A stretch of 64,000 nucleotides of DNA from Limihaloglobus sulfuriphilus. GTDB lineage: Bacteria; Planctomycetota; Phycisphaerae; Sedimentisphaerales; Sedimentisphaeraceae. The position numbers and the translations under genes were made by a program. The DNA lies in the NCBI RefSeq assembly GCF_001999965.1, contig NZ_CP019646.1:3658001-3722000 (forward strand), in the 5' to 3' direction. The notes under the pieces are model-generated. The model was given only the letters and a program-made list of their open reading frames with translations. It was not told the DNA's origin and did not search any database. This document shows, one piece after another, positions 43,596-51,801 of this stretch (position 1 is its first letter; each line of letters starts with the position of its first letter).

Positions 43596-43598
43596 TTA

Positions 43599-45338
43599 AT
43601 GGAAATGTTTATGTTAAGGAAAAACGTGAAGGTTAAAAAGACTTTAAAAGCAGTTGTTATGGCTCTGATTATTGCCTCTTCGGGAAAATCTCTTGCCGCA
43701 GATGTAAATGCAGCAGGGTTTGGAGCAATCCCCAATGACGGCAAAGACGATACTCAGGCGGTCAAAAAGGCTCTCGAATCTGTTAAAAAAGGCGATTCTC
43801 TCGTTTTCGACAAGGGTGTCTATGATTTTATTTCGCACCTTGTATTCGACAAAGACAAATGCCATATCGGCGTATTTGATAAAGAAAATATCAAAATCAA
43901 AGGCGCAACAGAAAATGGTAAACCAGCTACGGTTCTGTTGCGGCATATTGATATTGACCCTGAAAAACGAGTTGATCTGCCGCAGATTATGGCTGTAAAG
44001 GGCTGTAGCAATATTACTATTGAAAACATAGTAAGCGACAACTTCCCCAGAGCTACTTCAGCGGGTGCTGTTGTTGAAAAGGATCCTGAAGGTTACTGGA
44101 TCAGAGTAAGGGTTTTCGACGATTTACCAATGGTAGATAAAACCGGATGCGATTCGTCAAACGCGTGGCTGCCGACAAAGCCGCCTGTATTCAAAAAAGT
44201 CAGAAGCCTTACCTATGGGAACTATAAAGGAACATGGAGAATACATGACCGCGAAAACAGGATCATGGAGCTGACCCACAACGATGGCAAAAAACTCGAC
44301 TTCCTTGATCTTGTTGATGTCGGTGAATACATGTCATGGCACTACGGGGCAATGGGCAATAACCAGATGATTGTGCAAAACAATACAAATCTTGTGATGC
44401 AGAACATCTATGTTCCCAATGTTCTTCATGCATTTGTAAATCTCTCATTTAACGACAATGTGCTGATAAAAGATGTTGTATTCAAATCAGATAACTCAAG
44501 CATGGCAGTTGGTTCAAGAGATGCTTTTCATATGTCAACAAACCGCGGAAAAATGCTTGTCGATAATGTGTATATCGAAGGGGTGAGGCTTGACCCTATC
44601 GTATTGAGAACCCGATACGGACATGTACACGAAGTGAAAAATAAGAGAAACTTAAATTGTCAGTTTTTAGTGCCCTCAAGTATTGTTCCGCAGAAGGGAG
44701 ACTCAATAGTATTCTGGGATAAAGAGGGTCTGCCCTGTGAAATCAAAGTAGAATCGTCTCAATATATCTCAAAACCGGTCAGAGGGCTTGATGTAACACT
44801 TCAGGCGGATATTCCTGATTGGGTAACAGCTTCTACTCCTGTAAAATCAAGCATCTATATGCCCGATGAAGTCATAATCCGCAACTGCACTTTTAAAAAC
44901 AACGCAGGGTCAGATATTATAGCGTTTCATGATAATATAACTTTCAAGAACAATCTGCACTTCAGGCCGACAGACGCCGCGATAGTTCTCGGAAGCAATC
45001 GCTCATCAGCGGGTGTCTGCGGGACAAACATTCAAATATTAAACTCAAATTTCATTGACTGCGGGTGGGGAGGCAAAGGCGGATTAAAAGGTGCGATAAT
45101 TTCGGCAAACAGAAATAAATACAAGCTCCCAAGGTGCAATGATGTATTGATAAAGGGAAATACTTTCCGGGGAATTGAAATTGGCGCAGCTATGAATCTA
45201 AAGGATCTTAATAATTGTCTGATAGAAAACAATAGATTTATCAATGTTGTTGAGAAGGTTCGTATAGATCCAGATACTACAGCAGATATCAACATTGATA
45301 ATATGGAAACAACTTCCGGGGTTTTTAAGAAACATTGA
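43599..45338 (+). CDS. Secreted right-handed beta-helix glycoside hydrolase, GH110-like
   Basis: 579 residues; three closely spaced ATGs (43599, 43605, 43611) leave the first residues uncertain. GGAA spaced 6-7 nt favours 43611. The signal peptide ends SLAADVN. The opening GFGAIPNDGKDDTQAVKKAL is the glycosidase/lyase beta-helix start. The ladder contains TNLVMQNIYVPNVLHAFVNL, SSMAVGSRDAFHMSTNRGKM, VDNVYIEGVRLDPIVLRTR, PDEVIIRNCTFKNNAGSDII and IQILNSNFIDCGWGG. The sequence RDAFHMSTNRGK followed by VDNVYIEGV resembles the region of GH110 alpha-galactosidases that ends in their catalytic Asp cluster, so GH110-like is my preferred call; a lyase is possible. It is translationally close to 39891 (3 nt) and 45351 (12 nt). 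Confidence 0.68.
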   Translation: MEMFMLRKNVKVKKTLKAVVMALIIASSGKSLAADVNAAGFGAIPNDGKDDTQAVKKALESVKKGDSLVFDKGVYDFISHLVFDKDKCHIGVFDKENIKIKGATENGKPATVLLRHIDIDPEKRVDLPQIMAVKGCSNITIENIVSDNFPRATSAGAVVEKDPEGYWIRVRVFDDLPMVDKTGCDSSNAWLPTKPPVFKKVRSLTYGNYKGTWRIHDRENRIMELTHNDGKKLDFLDLVDVGEYMSWHYGAMGNNQMIVQNNTNLVMQNIYVPNVLHAFVNLSFNDNVLIKDVVFKSDNSSMAVGSRDAFHMSTNRGKMLVDNVYIEGVRLDPIVLRTRYGHVHEVKNKRNLNCQFLVPSSIVPQKGDSIVFWDKEGLPCEIKVESSQYISKPVRGLDVTLQADIPDWVTASTPVKSSIYMPDEVIIRNCTFKNNAGSDIIAFHDNITFKNNLHFRPTDAAIVLGSNRSSAGVCGTNIQILNSNFIDCGWGGKGGLKGAIISANRNKYKLPRCNDVLIKGNTFRGIEIGAAMNLKDLNNCLIENNRFINVVEKVRIDPDTTADINIDNMETTSGVFKKH

Positions 45339-45350
45339 AAGTTAGAAGAA

Positions 45351-46397
45351 ATGAGTGGCATAATTTATAATAAGATGACAGTTGTTCTATTAGGTGTATT
45401 TGTTCTACAATTTGTTACTTGTGGTACCTGCTGTGCAAAAGAATCGTCTATTAAGCCGGCACAAGTATGGCTTGATGCCGCCAAAAAGCCGATTAACGCG
45501 CATGGCGGCTGCGTTATTTACCATAACGGCATTTATTACTGGTACGGAGAGCATAAGATTGAAGGCCTCTCGGAAAAGAATCATGCCGACGGCGGTGTTC
45601 ACTGTTATGCCTCCTCGGACCTGATTAACTGGCACGACCAGGGCATGATGATTCGGTTAGACCGGCCCCAAACCGAAGACCTGACACACGAATGCAATTC
45701 AGACCGGCCCAAGGTGGTTTACAATGAAAAGACCCGTCAGTTTGTAATGTTTTTCAAGCTGTACCTGCGTGGTATGGGCTCGAGGGTGGCCTACGTAGGT
45801 GTGGCAAAATCCGTTGGTCCTGCCGGTCCGTTCAACTATCAGCATAAATTCCTCGGCGGTAATTCGCCTGAGGGAACTGGTGATTTCGCGATGTTCAAAG
45901 ACGATGACGGGACATTGTATCATTTTAGCGTCCGCAAGCCTGGCAAAGCGTTTGTTGTCGGTAAGATGCGTGATGATTACCTGATGCCGGAAGGAAAATA
46001 CGAGAAATGCGAGGGGGTTACAGCTAAGACCGAGGCCCCCGCTGTAATCAAAAGAAAAGGCAGGTATATAATGCTGGCTTCCGGTTCTTCAGGCTGGGCA
46101 CCAAATGCAGCAAGAAGTTTTTCTGCGGGTTCGATTTATGGCCCATGGGTATCCAATGGTAATCCGACTTCAGGAATCAATCCAATCAACGGACTTGGCC
46201 CTGAAAAAACATTTGGCGGGCAGTCGAACTTCATCATCAAGGTTGAGGGCAAAAAGGATGCTTATATCGCGATGTTTGACATAAACAAACCGGATCATCC
46301 TTACGAAAGCGGCTATATCTGGCTTCCCGTCGAATTTGAGGGCAGCAGGATTGCTATTCCATGGAAAGACCAGTGGGACTTGAATGCGTTCAAGTAA
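45351..46397 (+). CDS. Glycoside hydrolase family 43-like five-bladed propeller
   Basis: 348 residues. A second in-frame ATG at 45375 (MTVVLLGVFVL) gives a cleaner signal peptide, so the true start may be there. The propeller opens with KPINAHGGCVIYHNGIYYWY followed by GEHK, the sequence seen in exo-beta-1,3-galactanases and related GH43 proteins. Other blades: YASSDLINWHDQG, ECNSDRPKVVYNEKTRQFVM, SPEGTGDFAMFKDDDGTLYH and TEAPAVIKRKGRYIMLASG (Glu in the position of the general acid). The family normally uses three acidic residues (D, D, E); candidates are visible, but I cannot align them with certainty. It probably removes galactose or arabinose side chains. It sits between the GH110-like gene and a family paralog. 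A 23-bp internal piece (46044-46066) recurs at 54354-54376. Confidence 0.78.
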   Translation: MSGIIYNKMTVVLLGVFVLQFVTCGTCCAKESSIKPAQVWLDAAKKPINAHGGCVIYHNGIYYWYGEHKIEGLSEKNHADGGVHCYASSDLINWHDQGMMIRLDRPQTEDLTHECNSDRPKVVYNEKTRQFVMFFKLYLRGMGSRVAYVGVAKSVGPAGPFNYQHKFLGGNSPEGTGDFAMFKDDDGTLYHFSVRKPGKAFVVGKMRDDYLMPEGKYEKCEGVTAKTEAPAVIKRKGRYIMLASGSSGWAPNAARSFSAGSIYGPWVSNGNPTSGINPINGLGPEKTFGGQSNFIIKVEGKKDAYIAMFDINKPDHPYESGYIWLPVEFEGSRIAIPWKDQWDLNAFK

Positions 46398-46465
46398 TGG
46401 CTGTTTTTTGGGAGTCTATTAACAATCAAAGCAATATTTACATTTAAATCCAAGGAAAAAGCATA

Positions 46466-49372
46466 ATGAGATTTACTAAAATATTACTCACATCCATGAT
46501 CTGTGTTGGTATGGCAATTTCTTTTGTATCCGGTATGGGAACAAAAGCCCGGTCTTCATTTACTATACTCTCCAATAGTGAATATAAAATCATTTTGGAA
46601 GATAGTGTGAATCTGAAAATTAGTTGCCCAGGGGCTCTGCCGCGAACCTTTAGTTCAGAATTCACCATTTTATTCACTGATCAAGATCCAAAAAAGTCCT
46701 CGAGGCGGCCTGACGAGGGGCATAATCAGCAGGAAAAAATATTATATAAGGTTCCCACTTGGGGCAGGGAAGAACTTAAAACCATTGACCCAGACGAGCA
46801 TGTAATGGATGGCTTCGACCCGGCAACAGACAGGGAACTCGAAAAGGGAAGGACTGCCAATTATTATCTTGCGGCTCCGAGTGAAAAGATGATTGCTGAA
46901 AAAGCAGTAATCAAGTCAGACCGTATAGAATGGATTTACCCGGATAACGACAAGTTCAGTCTTGAGGCAGTGGTTACACTGCCTGAAGGTTCAGCTAAGC
47001 CCGAACTTGTATTTACCCTGACTCCTAAGCTCAGGGGTTATTATTCTGTTGGTTATACAGGCGCACCAAAGGTCAATCCTGAGGATATGGAAGAAATGTG
47101 GCAGCCGATGATCTGGCAGGAAAAACGGTTTCCTAAACTGCCATATTTAACTGAGGCGTTTTTATGTCCTCTGCCTACCGCTTTGGTTGAATATAAGGGG
47201 GTTACTGTTGGTGTGCTGGCCGATAAAGAAGCAATACCGTTTATGCCCATACCCAAATCCAAGAACTCGATGTTTGGTATTATGGTTCGTGATAACCAGG
47301 GAATGGCTCAGCCTGCATTGTTTGCTCCGGTACTCGGCGGCGCAGAATCGCTGATGAGTCCCGGTAATGATTTTACATTCAAAGCTCACCTGGTATGTGA
47401 AGGATCGTCACTATTGGATACATTTGAATCAGTTGCGAGAAATGATTATCAGTTTAAGGATTATAGAAGTAATTCAACGGTAACGCTCAATAAGACATTT
47501 GAAAATATAATAGATTATAATATGAGCCCTTACAGCCAGTTTGTACCTGAGCTTAGAGGCTGTAATTATGCCACAGATGTTCCCGGCGCAGTCAAAAACA
47601 TAACCGGCCTCCATCCCCTTTCACTCGGTATCATCACCGATAGTAAAGATATCTATGTGCAGCGGGGCAGACCGATGATTGAGTATGGTTTTTCAAGGGA
47701 AAGGTATCTGTTTGCCACTAACCCCAAAATCAATCGTGATGGGACTTCAGCCCGTCTTGAAGGGCCGGGAGTTCCCATGTCAGACTTTGCCGCGGTATAT
47801 TCATTTTCACAGGATAGAATGAACAATTACCTGAATCAGGCCATTAAGATATATGAAACGCCGGTCAACAGGTCTTTGAACCTTACTGCACAGCTTTATG
47901 GCGACCGCTGGCAGAACGCAATGTATCTCTATACGGCAACCGGTGATAACAATTATTTGAAGGAAGCTGTAAAAGGGGCCGATGACTACCTGAAGACACG
48001 AATGGGTACGCCTCAGGAAGATTTTAACGATAAAGATTCTCGCGGCATGTTCTTCTGGACATCGTATGCACCCCAGTGGATGGAGCTTTACCTGCTTTAC
48101 GAGATTACCGGCAAGGCCCGTTATCTCGACGCGGCACGAACCGGCGCCCGCAGGTATGCGCAGTTTGTATGGTTCAATCCGGTGATTCCAGATGGGAAGG
48201 TGAGCGTAAATACAGGCGGCAAGGTACCTCGCTACCGCTCAAGTGATCAATTCGAGGATATGCTTATTCCCGAGGAAACGGTAGAAGCATGGCGGGTGTC
48301 GGAAATAGGCCTGACCCCTGAGTCTTCCCCTACCTGCCACGGTCATCGAGGTATCTATCTCACACAATACGCGCCATGGATGCTGCGTGTGGCCTGCGAT
48401 GCAAATGATAAGTTCCTGCACGACATTGCCCGTTCGGCTGTTATTGGCCGTTATGAGAATTTCCCCGGCTATCACATGAATGCCGGCAGGACTACCGGCC
48501 ATGAAAAGGCGGACTTTCCTCTGCGTTCACTCAAAGAACTCAACGGGGTTACTTCGATGCATTACAATCATCCATGGCCGCACGCTGCGACATTGATGGA
48601 TTACCTGGTATCTGATGTCTATTATAAATCTAAAGGCAGACTTGATTTTCCTGCCGAATATGCGGAAGGCTACGCGTATTGCAGGAGTAATGTCTATGGA
48701 GCCAGGCCCGGTAAGTTCTATGACGGCAGCGATATGTATCTCTATATGCCCAAGGCCCTGGCAGAATCTTCTAATGTTCAAATCAATTATCTTGCCGCCC
48801 GCGGCGATGATGTATTGTACCTGATGCTGACAAACCAGTCAGATATTGATCAGCGGACTACAGTCAAACTTAACTCCCGTATTCCGGGGCTCTCTGCGGC
48901 AAAAACGTGTCCTGTTAAAGTGTGGAAAAACAATATAATTGCACCAGAAACTACTTTAATCAGCGGCGAAGTGTCCATTGATGTCGCCGCTGAAGGCTTG
49001 ACAGTGTTAGCTGTTGAGGGAATTCAGATAGATACCGCTTTCCAGAAATATGTATATGAGACGGAAAAAGAAAAGTGGGAAAAAGACATGGAGGTACTTG
49101 ATTTTGGCGGCAAGACCTATGCACTGCTGTTTAATTTTGGACCTGAATTAAAGAGTGTATATTCCTACACAAAAGCCAATGGCGATGTCTTTAAGCAGGT
49201 TACTTTACACTATAATGCTGACGGCCAGTGGAGCTCTGTTACTAAAGATGACTATCCATTTGAATTTACTGTTGAAATTCCAACTGATGCCGCTGAATTC
49301 AAGTTCCGCTATGAAGCCGTTAGCGTGGACGGTAAAAAGGTCGTTTCTAAAACAGGCGTAATCTATAAATGA
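46466..49372 (+). CDS. Secreted unassigned family protein (paralog 3)
   Basis: 968 residues with a signal peptide (1-23; MICVGMAISFVSGMGTKA). It has the same architecture as 20115 without extra tail domains. Blocks: SSEFTILFTDQDPKKS, GYYSVGYTGAPKVNPEDMEE, WQPMIWQEKRFPKL, RWQNAMYLYTATGDNNYLKE, WTSYAPQWMELYLLYEITGK, EAWRVSEIGLTPESSPTCHG followed by HRGIYLTQYAPWMLR, GRYENFPGYHMNAGRTTGHE, MHYNHPWPHAATLMDYLVSD, NYLAARGDDVLYLMLTNQS. It is closer to 20115 than to 39891 in the GLTPESS-xTCxGHR and FPGYHMN-RTT segments. The conserved His/Glu/Asp positions suggest an enzyme, but no catalytic residue can be assigned. The gene lies 17 nt ahead of the first GH95 gene. Confidence 0.8.
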   Translation: MRFTKILLTSMICVGMAISFVSGMGTKARSSFTILSNSEYKIILEDSVNLKISCPGALPRTFSSEFTILFTDQDPKKSSRRPDEGHNQQEKILYKVPTWGREELKTIDPDEHVMDGFDPATDRELEKGRTANYYLAAPSEKMIAEKAVIKSDRIEWIYPDNDKFSLEAVVTLPEGSAKPELVFTLTPKLRGYYSVGYTGAPKVNPEDMEEMWQPMIWQEKRFPKLPYLTEAFLCPLPTALVEYKGVTVGVLADKEAIPFMPIPKSKNSMFGIMVRDNQGMAQPALFAPVLGGAESLMSPGNDFTFKAHLVCEGSSLLDTFESVARNDYQFKDYRSNSTVTLNKTFENIIDYNMSPYSQFVPELRGCNYATDVPGAVKNITGLHPLSLGIITDSKDIYVQRGRPMIEYGFSRERYLFATNPKINRDGTSARLEGPGVPMSDFAAVYSFSQDRMNNYLNQAIKIYETPVNRSLNLTAQLYGDRWQNAMYLYTATGDNNYLKEAVKGADDYLKTRMGTPQEDFNDKDSRGMFFWTSYAPQWMELYLLYEITGKARYLDAARTGARRYAQFVWFNPVIPDGKVSVNTGGKVPRYRSSDQFEDMLIPEETVEAWRVSEIGLTPESSPTCHGHRGIYLTQYAPWMLRVACDANDKFLHDIARSAVIGRYENFPGYHMNAGRTTGHEKADFPLRSLKELNGVTSMHYNHPWPHAATLMDYLVSDVYYKSKGRLDFPAEYAEGYAYCRSNVYGARPGKFYDGSDMYLYMPKALAESSNVQINYLAARGDDVLYLMLTNQSDIDQRTTVKLNSRIPGLSAAKTCPVKVWKNNIIAPETTLISGEVSIDVAAEGLTVLAVEGIQIDTAFQKYVYETEKEKWEKDMEVLDFGGKTYALLFNFGPELKSVYSYTKANGDVFKQVTLHYNADGQWSSVTKDDYPFEFTVEIPTDAAEFKFRYEAVSVDGKKVVSKTGVIYK

Positions 49373-49388
49373 TTTTAAAGGTCATAAA

Positions 49389-51788
49389 ATGTTTATGGAA
49401 AACAAATCTTTTAAAGCAGTGTCTTTCTACGTTATAATTGTAATCAGTTTTAACGTAATTCTTGAGGCAGGTGAATTGAAACTATGGTATGATGAACCTG
49501 CAAAGCAGTGGTCTCAGGCTCTGCCGGTTGGTAACGGCAGGCTCGGTGCAATGGTATTCGGCAGAGCTGATCAGGAACTCATTCAGTTAAATGAAGACAG
49601 TATCTGGGCAGGTCAGGGGTATTACAAACCCATGCCTCAAATGCTGGAAAACCTTCCTCAAGTCAGACAGCTGATCTTTGATGGCAAATACAGAGAAGCC
49701 CAAGACCTTGCTAAGAAAACGATGACTATAAAGAATGATCCACGTTTTGGAAGTTACAGGCCATTGGGGGATATGAAGATTACTTTTGAGGGAATTGAGA
49801 ATTTTCAGAAATACCATCGTCAGCTCGACCTCGATACCGCCATTGCCTCTACGCGATTCGATACCGTTAATGGCACATACACCCGTGAGCTTTTCTGCAG
49901 CTATCCCGATCAGGTAATGGTGGTTTTTCTTAAAGGTGATCAACCGAATCAGATATTTTGTGAAATAGAATTAACTCGTCAGCACCGTGCTGTTACAAAA
50001 GCAATAGATGACAGTACCCTTTCCCTCAAGGGGCAATGCGAACACGGAGGTGTCAAGTTTGGGGCACTGGCCAGGGTGGTCTTAACCGGCGGGAGCGTAA
50101 AAACTGAAAATGATAAAATAAAAATCACTGCGGCTGATTCAGTTGTGCTGTACTTAACGGCAAATACTTCATATTACCATGATGATTATATGGAAATCTG
50201 TCAAAAGCAGATAGACAAGGCTTTGTCACGCGGTTATGAAAAAATCAGAAAAGACCATATCGCTGATCATCAGAGGCTTTTTAGACGTGTAAGGCTTGAT
50301 CTGGGAACAACTGAGGTCTCTTTGCTGCCGACAGATGAAAGGCTCAAGCTGATCAAAGAAGATACCGAAGAAATGAAAGATGACTCTGACCTTGCGGCAC
50401 TTCTTTTCCAGTACGGCAGATACCTTTTGATCGCAAGTTCAAGACCAGCTACTTTACCGGCTAATCTGCAAGGGATATGGAATCCGCTCTTCGATCCGCC
50501 ATGGTTTTCTGATTATCATGTAAACATCAATACGCAAATGAATTACTGGCCGGTGGAAAACTGCAATCTTGCTGAACTGGCCGAGCCGCTTTATGATTTC
50601 ATCGACAGGTGCACAAAATACGGCCGTATTGCCGCCAAAGAACGTTATGGATGCAGAGGTTTTGTGCTCAGCTCTTGTACAAATATTTGGGCAGTTTCTG
50701 AAATGCGCAGCGGCCTGGTGGGTTTGTGGCAGGAAGGGGCCGGCTGGGCATGCCGGCAGCTATGGGAACATTATCTATTTTCACAGGACAAGGAATTCCT
50801 CGCCGAACGAGCATATCCGCGGCTGAAAGAGATAGCCCAGTTCTACCTTGATCTGCTTGTCGAACATCCCAAATATGGCTGGCTTGTATCAGGGCCGACC
50901 ATCTCACCGGAAAACATGTTCATCATACCCGGAGAAGAGCCGGAGCCCGACCATCTGGCCCGGGCCGGACGCGAAGGCAGCGGGATTGATTCTGATAAAA
51001 AAGCTTCCGTTTCCATGGGGCCGACAATGGCTAATCAGATAATTCGGGATATATTTACCCAGTGTATCTATGCTTCAGAAATACTTAAAGTAGATCAAAA
51101 GTTTCGCTCAGAGCTGATAGAAAAAAGAAGCAGGCTCGCTCCTATGCAGATCGGTAAATACGGCCAGCTGCAGGAATGGCTTGAGGATTTCGAGGAAGCT
51201 AAACCGGGGCATCGACATGTTTCTCATCTCTATGGTCTCCAGCCCGGCAGCCAGATAACGCTGCGCGGGACACCGGAGCTGGCGGCAGCAGCGAGAAAAA
51301 CTTTAGAAAGGCGGTTAGAGCATGGCGGCGGATGGACCGGCTGGAGTGCTGCATGGCTTACCAATATCTGGGCAAGACTGGAGGACGGAGAGCAGGCATA
51401 TAAGGCTCTGAAATCACAAATGCGAAACTGTATGTTCGACAACCTGTTAGACAATCACTACCGGGCCGATGGAGCCGTTTTTCAGATAGACGGAAACTTT
51501 GGTGCCGCCAATGCGGTTGCAGAAATGCTTCTTGCGAGCCATACCGGAGAAATACATCTGCTGCCTGCATTGCCGAAATATTGGGAAGACGGGTATGTTA
51601 AGGGGCTTTGCGCCCGCGGCGGTTTTGAAGTTGACATCTATTGGCAAAACGGAAAATTGAGTAAAGCTGCGATAAGTTCAAAGTATGGGGGTAGATGTCG
51701 TCTCCGCTATGGTGGGAAAATTATCGGGTTTGATACAGGAATTGGCAAGAATTATAATCTTGATAGTAGTTTGAAAATAACATTCTAA
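49389..51788 (+). CDS. GH95 alpha-L-fucosidase/galactosidase (copy 1)
   Basis: 799 residues, signal peptide to about residue 28. KLWYDEPAKQWSQALPVGNG followed by RLGAMVFG is the GH95 N-terminal signature. The (alpha/alpha)6 catalytic part shows HVNINTQMNYWPVENCNLAE with the two Asn of the water-holding pair, SGPTISPENMF with the Glu expected as general acid, AKPGHRHVSHLYGLQPG, WTGWSAAWLTNIWARL, and AVFQIDGNFGAANAVAEML with the Asp thought to help activate water. These match the Bifidobacterium AfcA catalytic set as I recall it. GH95 enzymes invert and release alpha-1,2-L-fucose or L-galactose. It precedes its tandem copy by 13 nt. Confidence 0.92.
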   Translation: MFMENKSFKAVSFYVIIVISFNVILEAGELKLWYDEPAKQWSQALPVGNGRLGAMVFGRADQELIQLNEDSIWAGQGYYKPMPQMLENLPQVRQLIFDGKYREAQDLAKKTMTIKNDPRFGSYRPLGDMKITFEGIENFQKYHRQLDLDTAIASTRFDTVNGTYTRELFCSYPDQVMVVFLKGDQPNQIFCEIELTRQHRAVTKAIDDSTLSLKGQCEHGGVKFGALARVVLTGGSVKTENDKIKITAADSVVLYLTANTSYYHDDYMEICQKQIDKALSRGYEKIRKDHIADHQRLFRRVRLDLGTTEVSLLPTDERLKLIKEDTEEMKDDSDLAALLFQYGRYLLIASSRPATLPANLQGIWNPLFDPPWFSDYHVNINTQMNYWPVENCNLAELAEPLYDFIDRCTKYGRIAAKERYGCRGFVLSSCTNIWAVSEMRSGLVGLWQEGAGWACRQLWEHYLFSQDKEFLAERAYPRLKEIAQFYLDLLVEHPKYGWLVSGPTISPENMFIIPGEEPEPDHLARAGREGSGIDSDKKASVSMGPTMANQIIRDIFTQCIYASEILKVDQKFRSELIEKRSRLAPMQIGKYGQLQEWLEDFEEAKPGHRHVSHLYGLQPGSQITLRGTPELAAAARKTLERRLEHGGGWTGWSAAWLTNIWARLEDGEQAYKALKSQMRNCMFDNLLDNHYRADGAVFQIDGNFGAANAVAEMLLASHTGEIHLLPALPKYWEDGYVKGLCARGGFEVDIYWQNGKLSKAAISSKYGGRCRLRYGGKIIGFDTGIGKNYNLDSSLKITF

Positions 51789-51801
51789 AAGGAACAGTAT
51801 T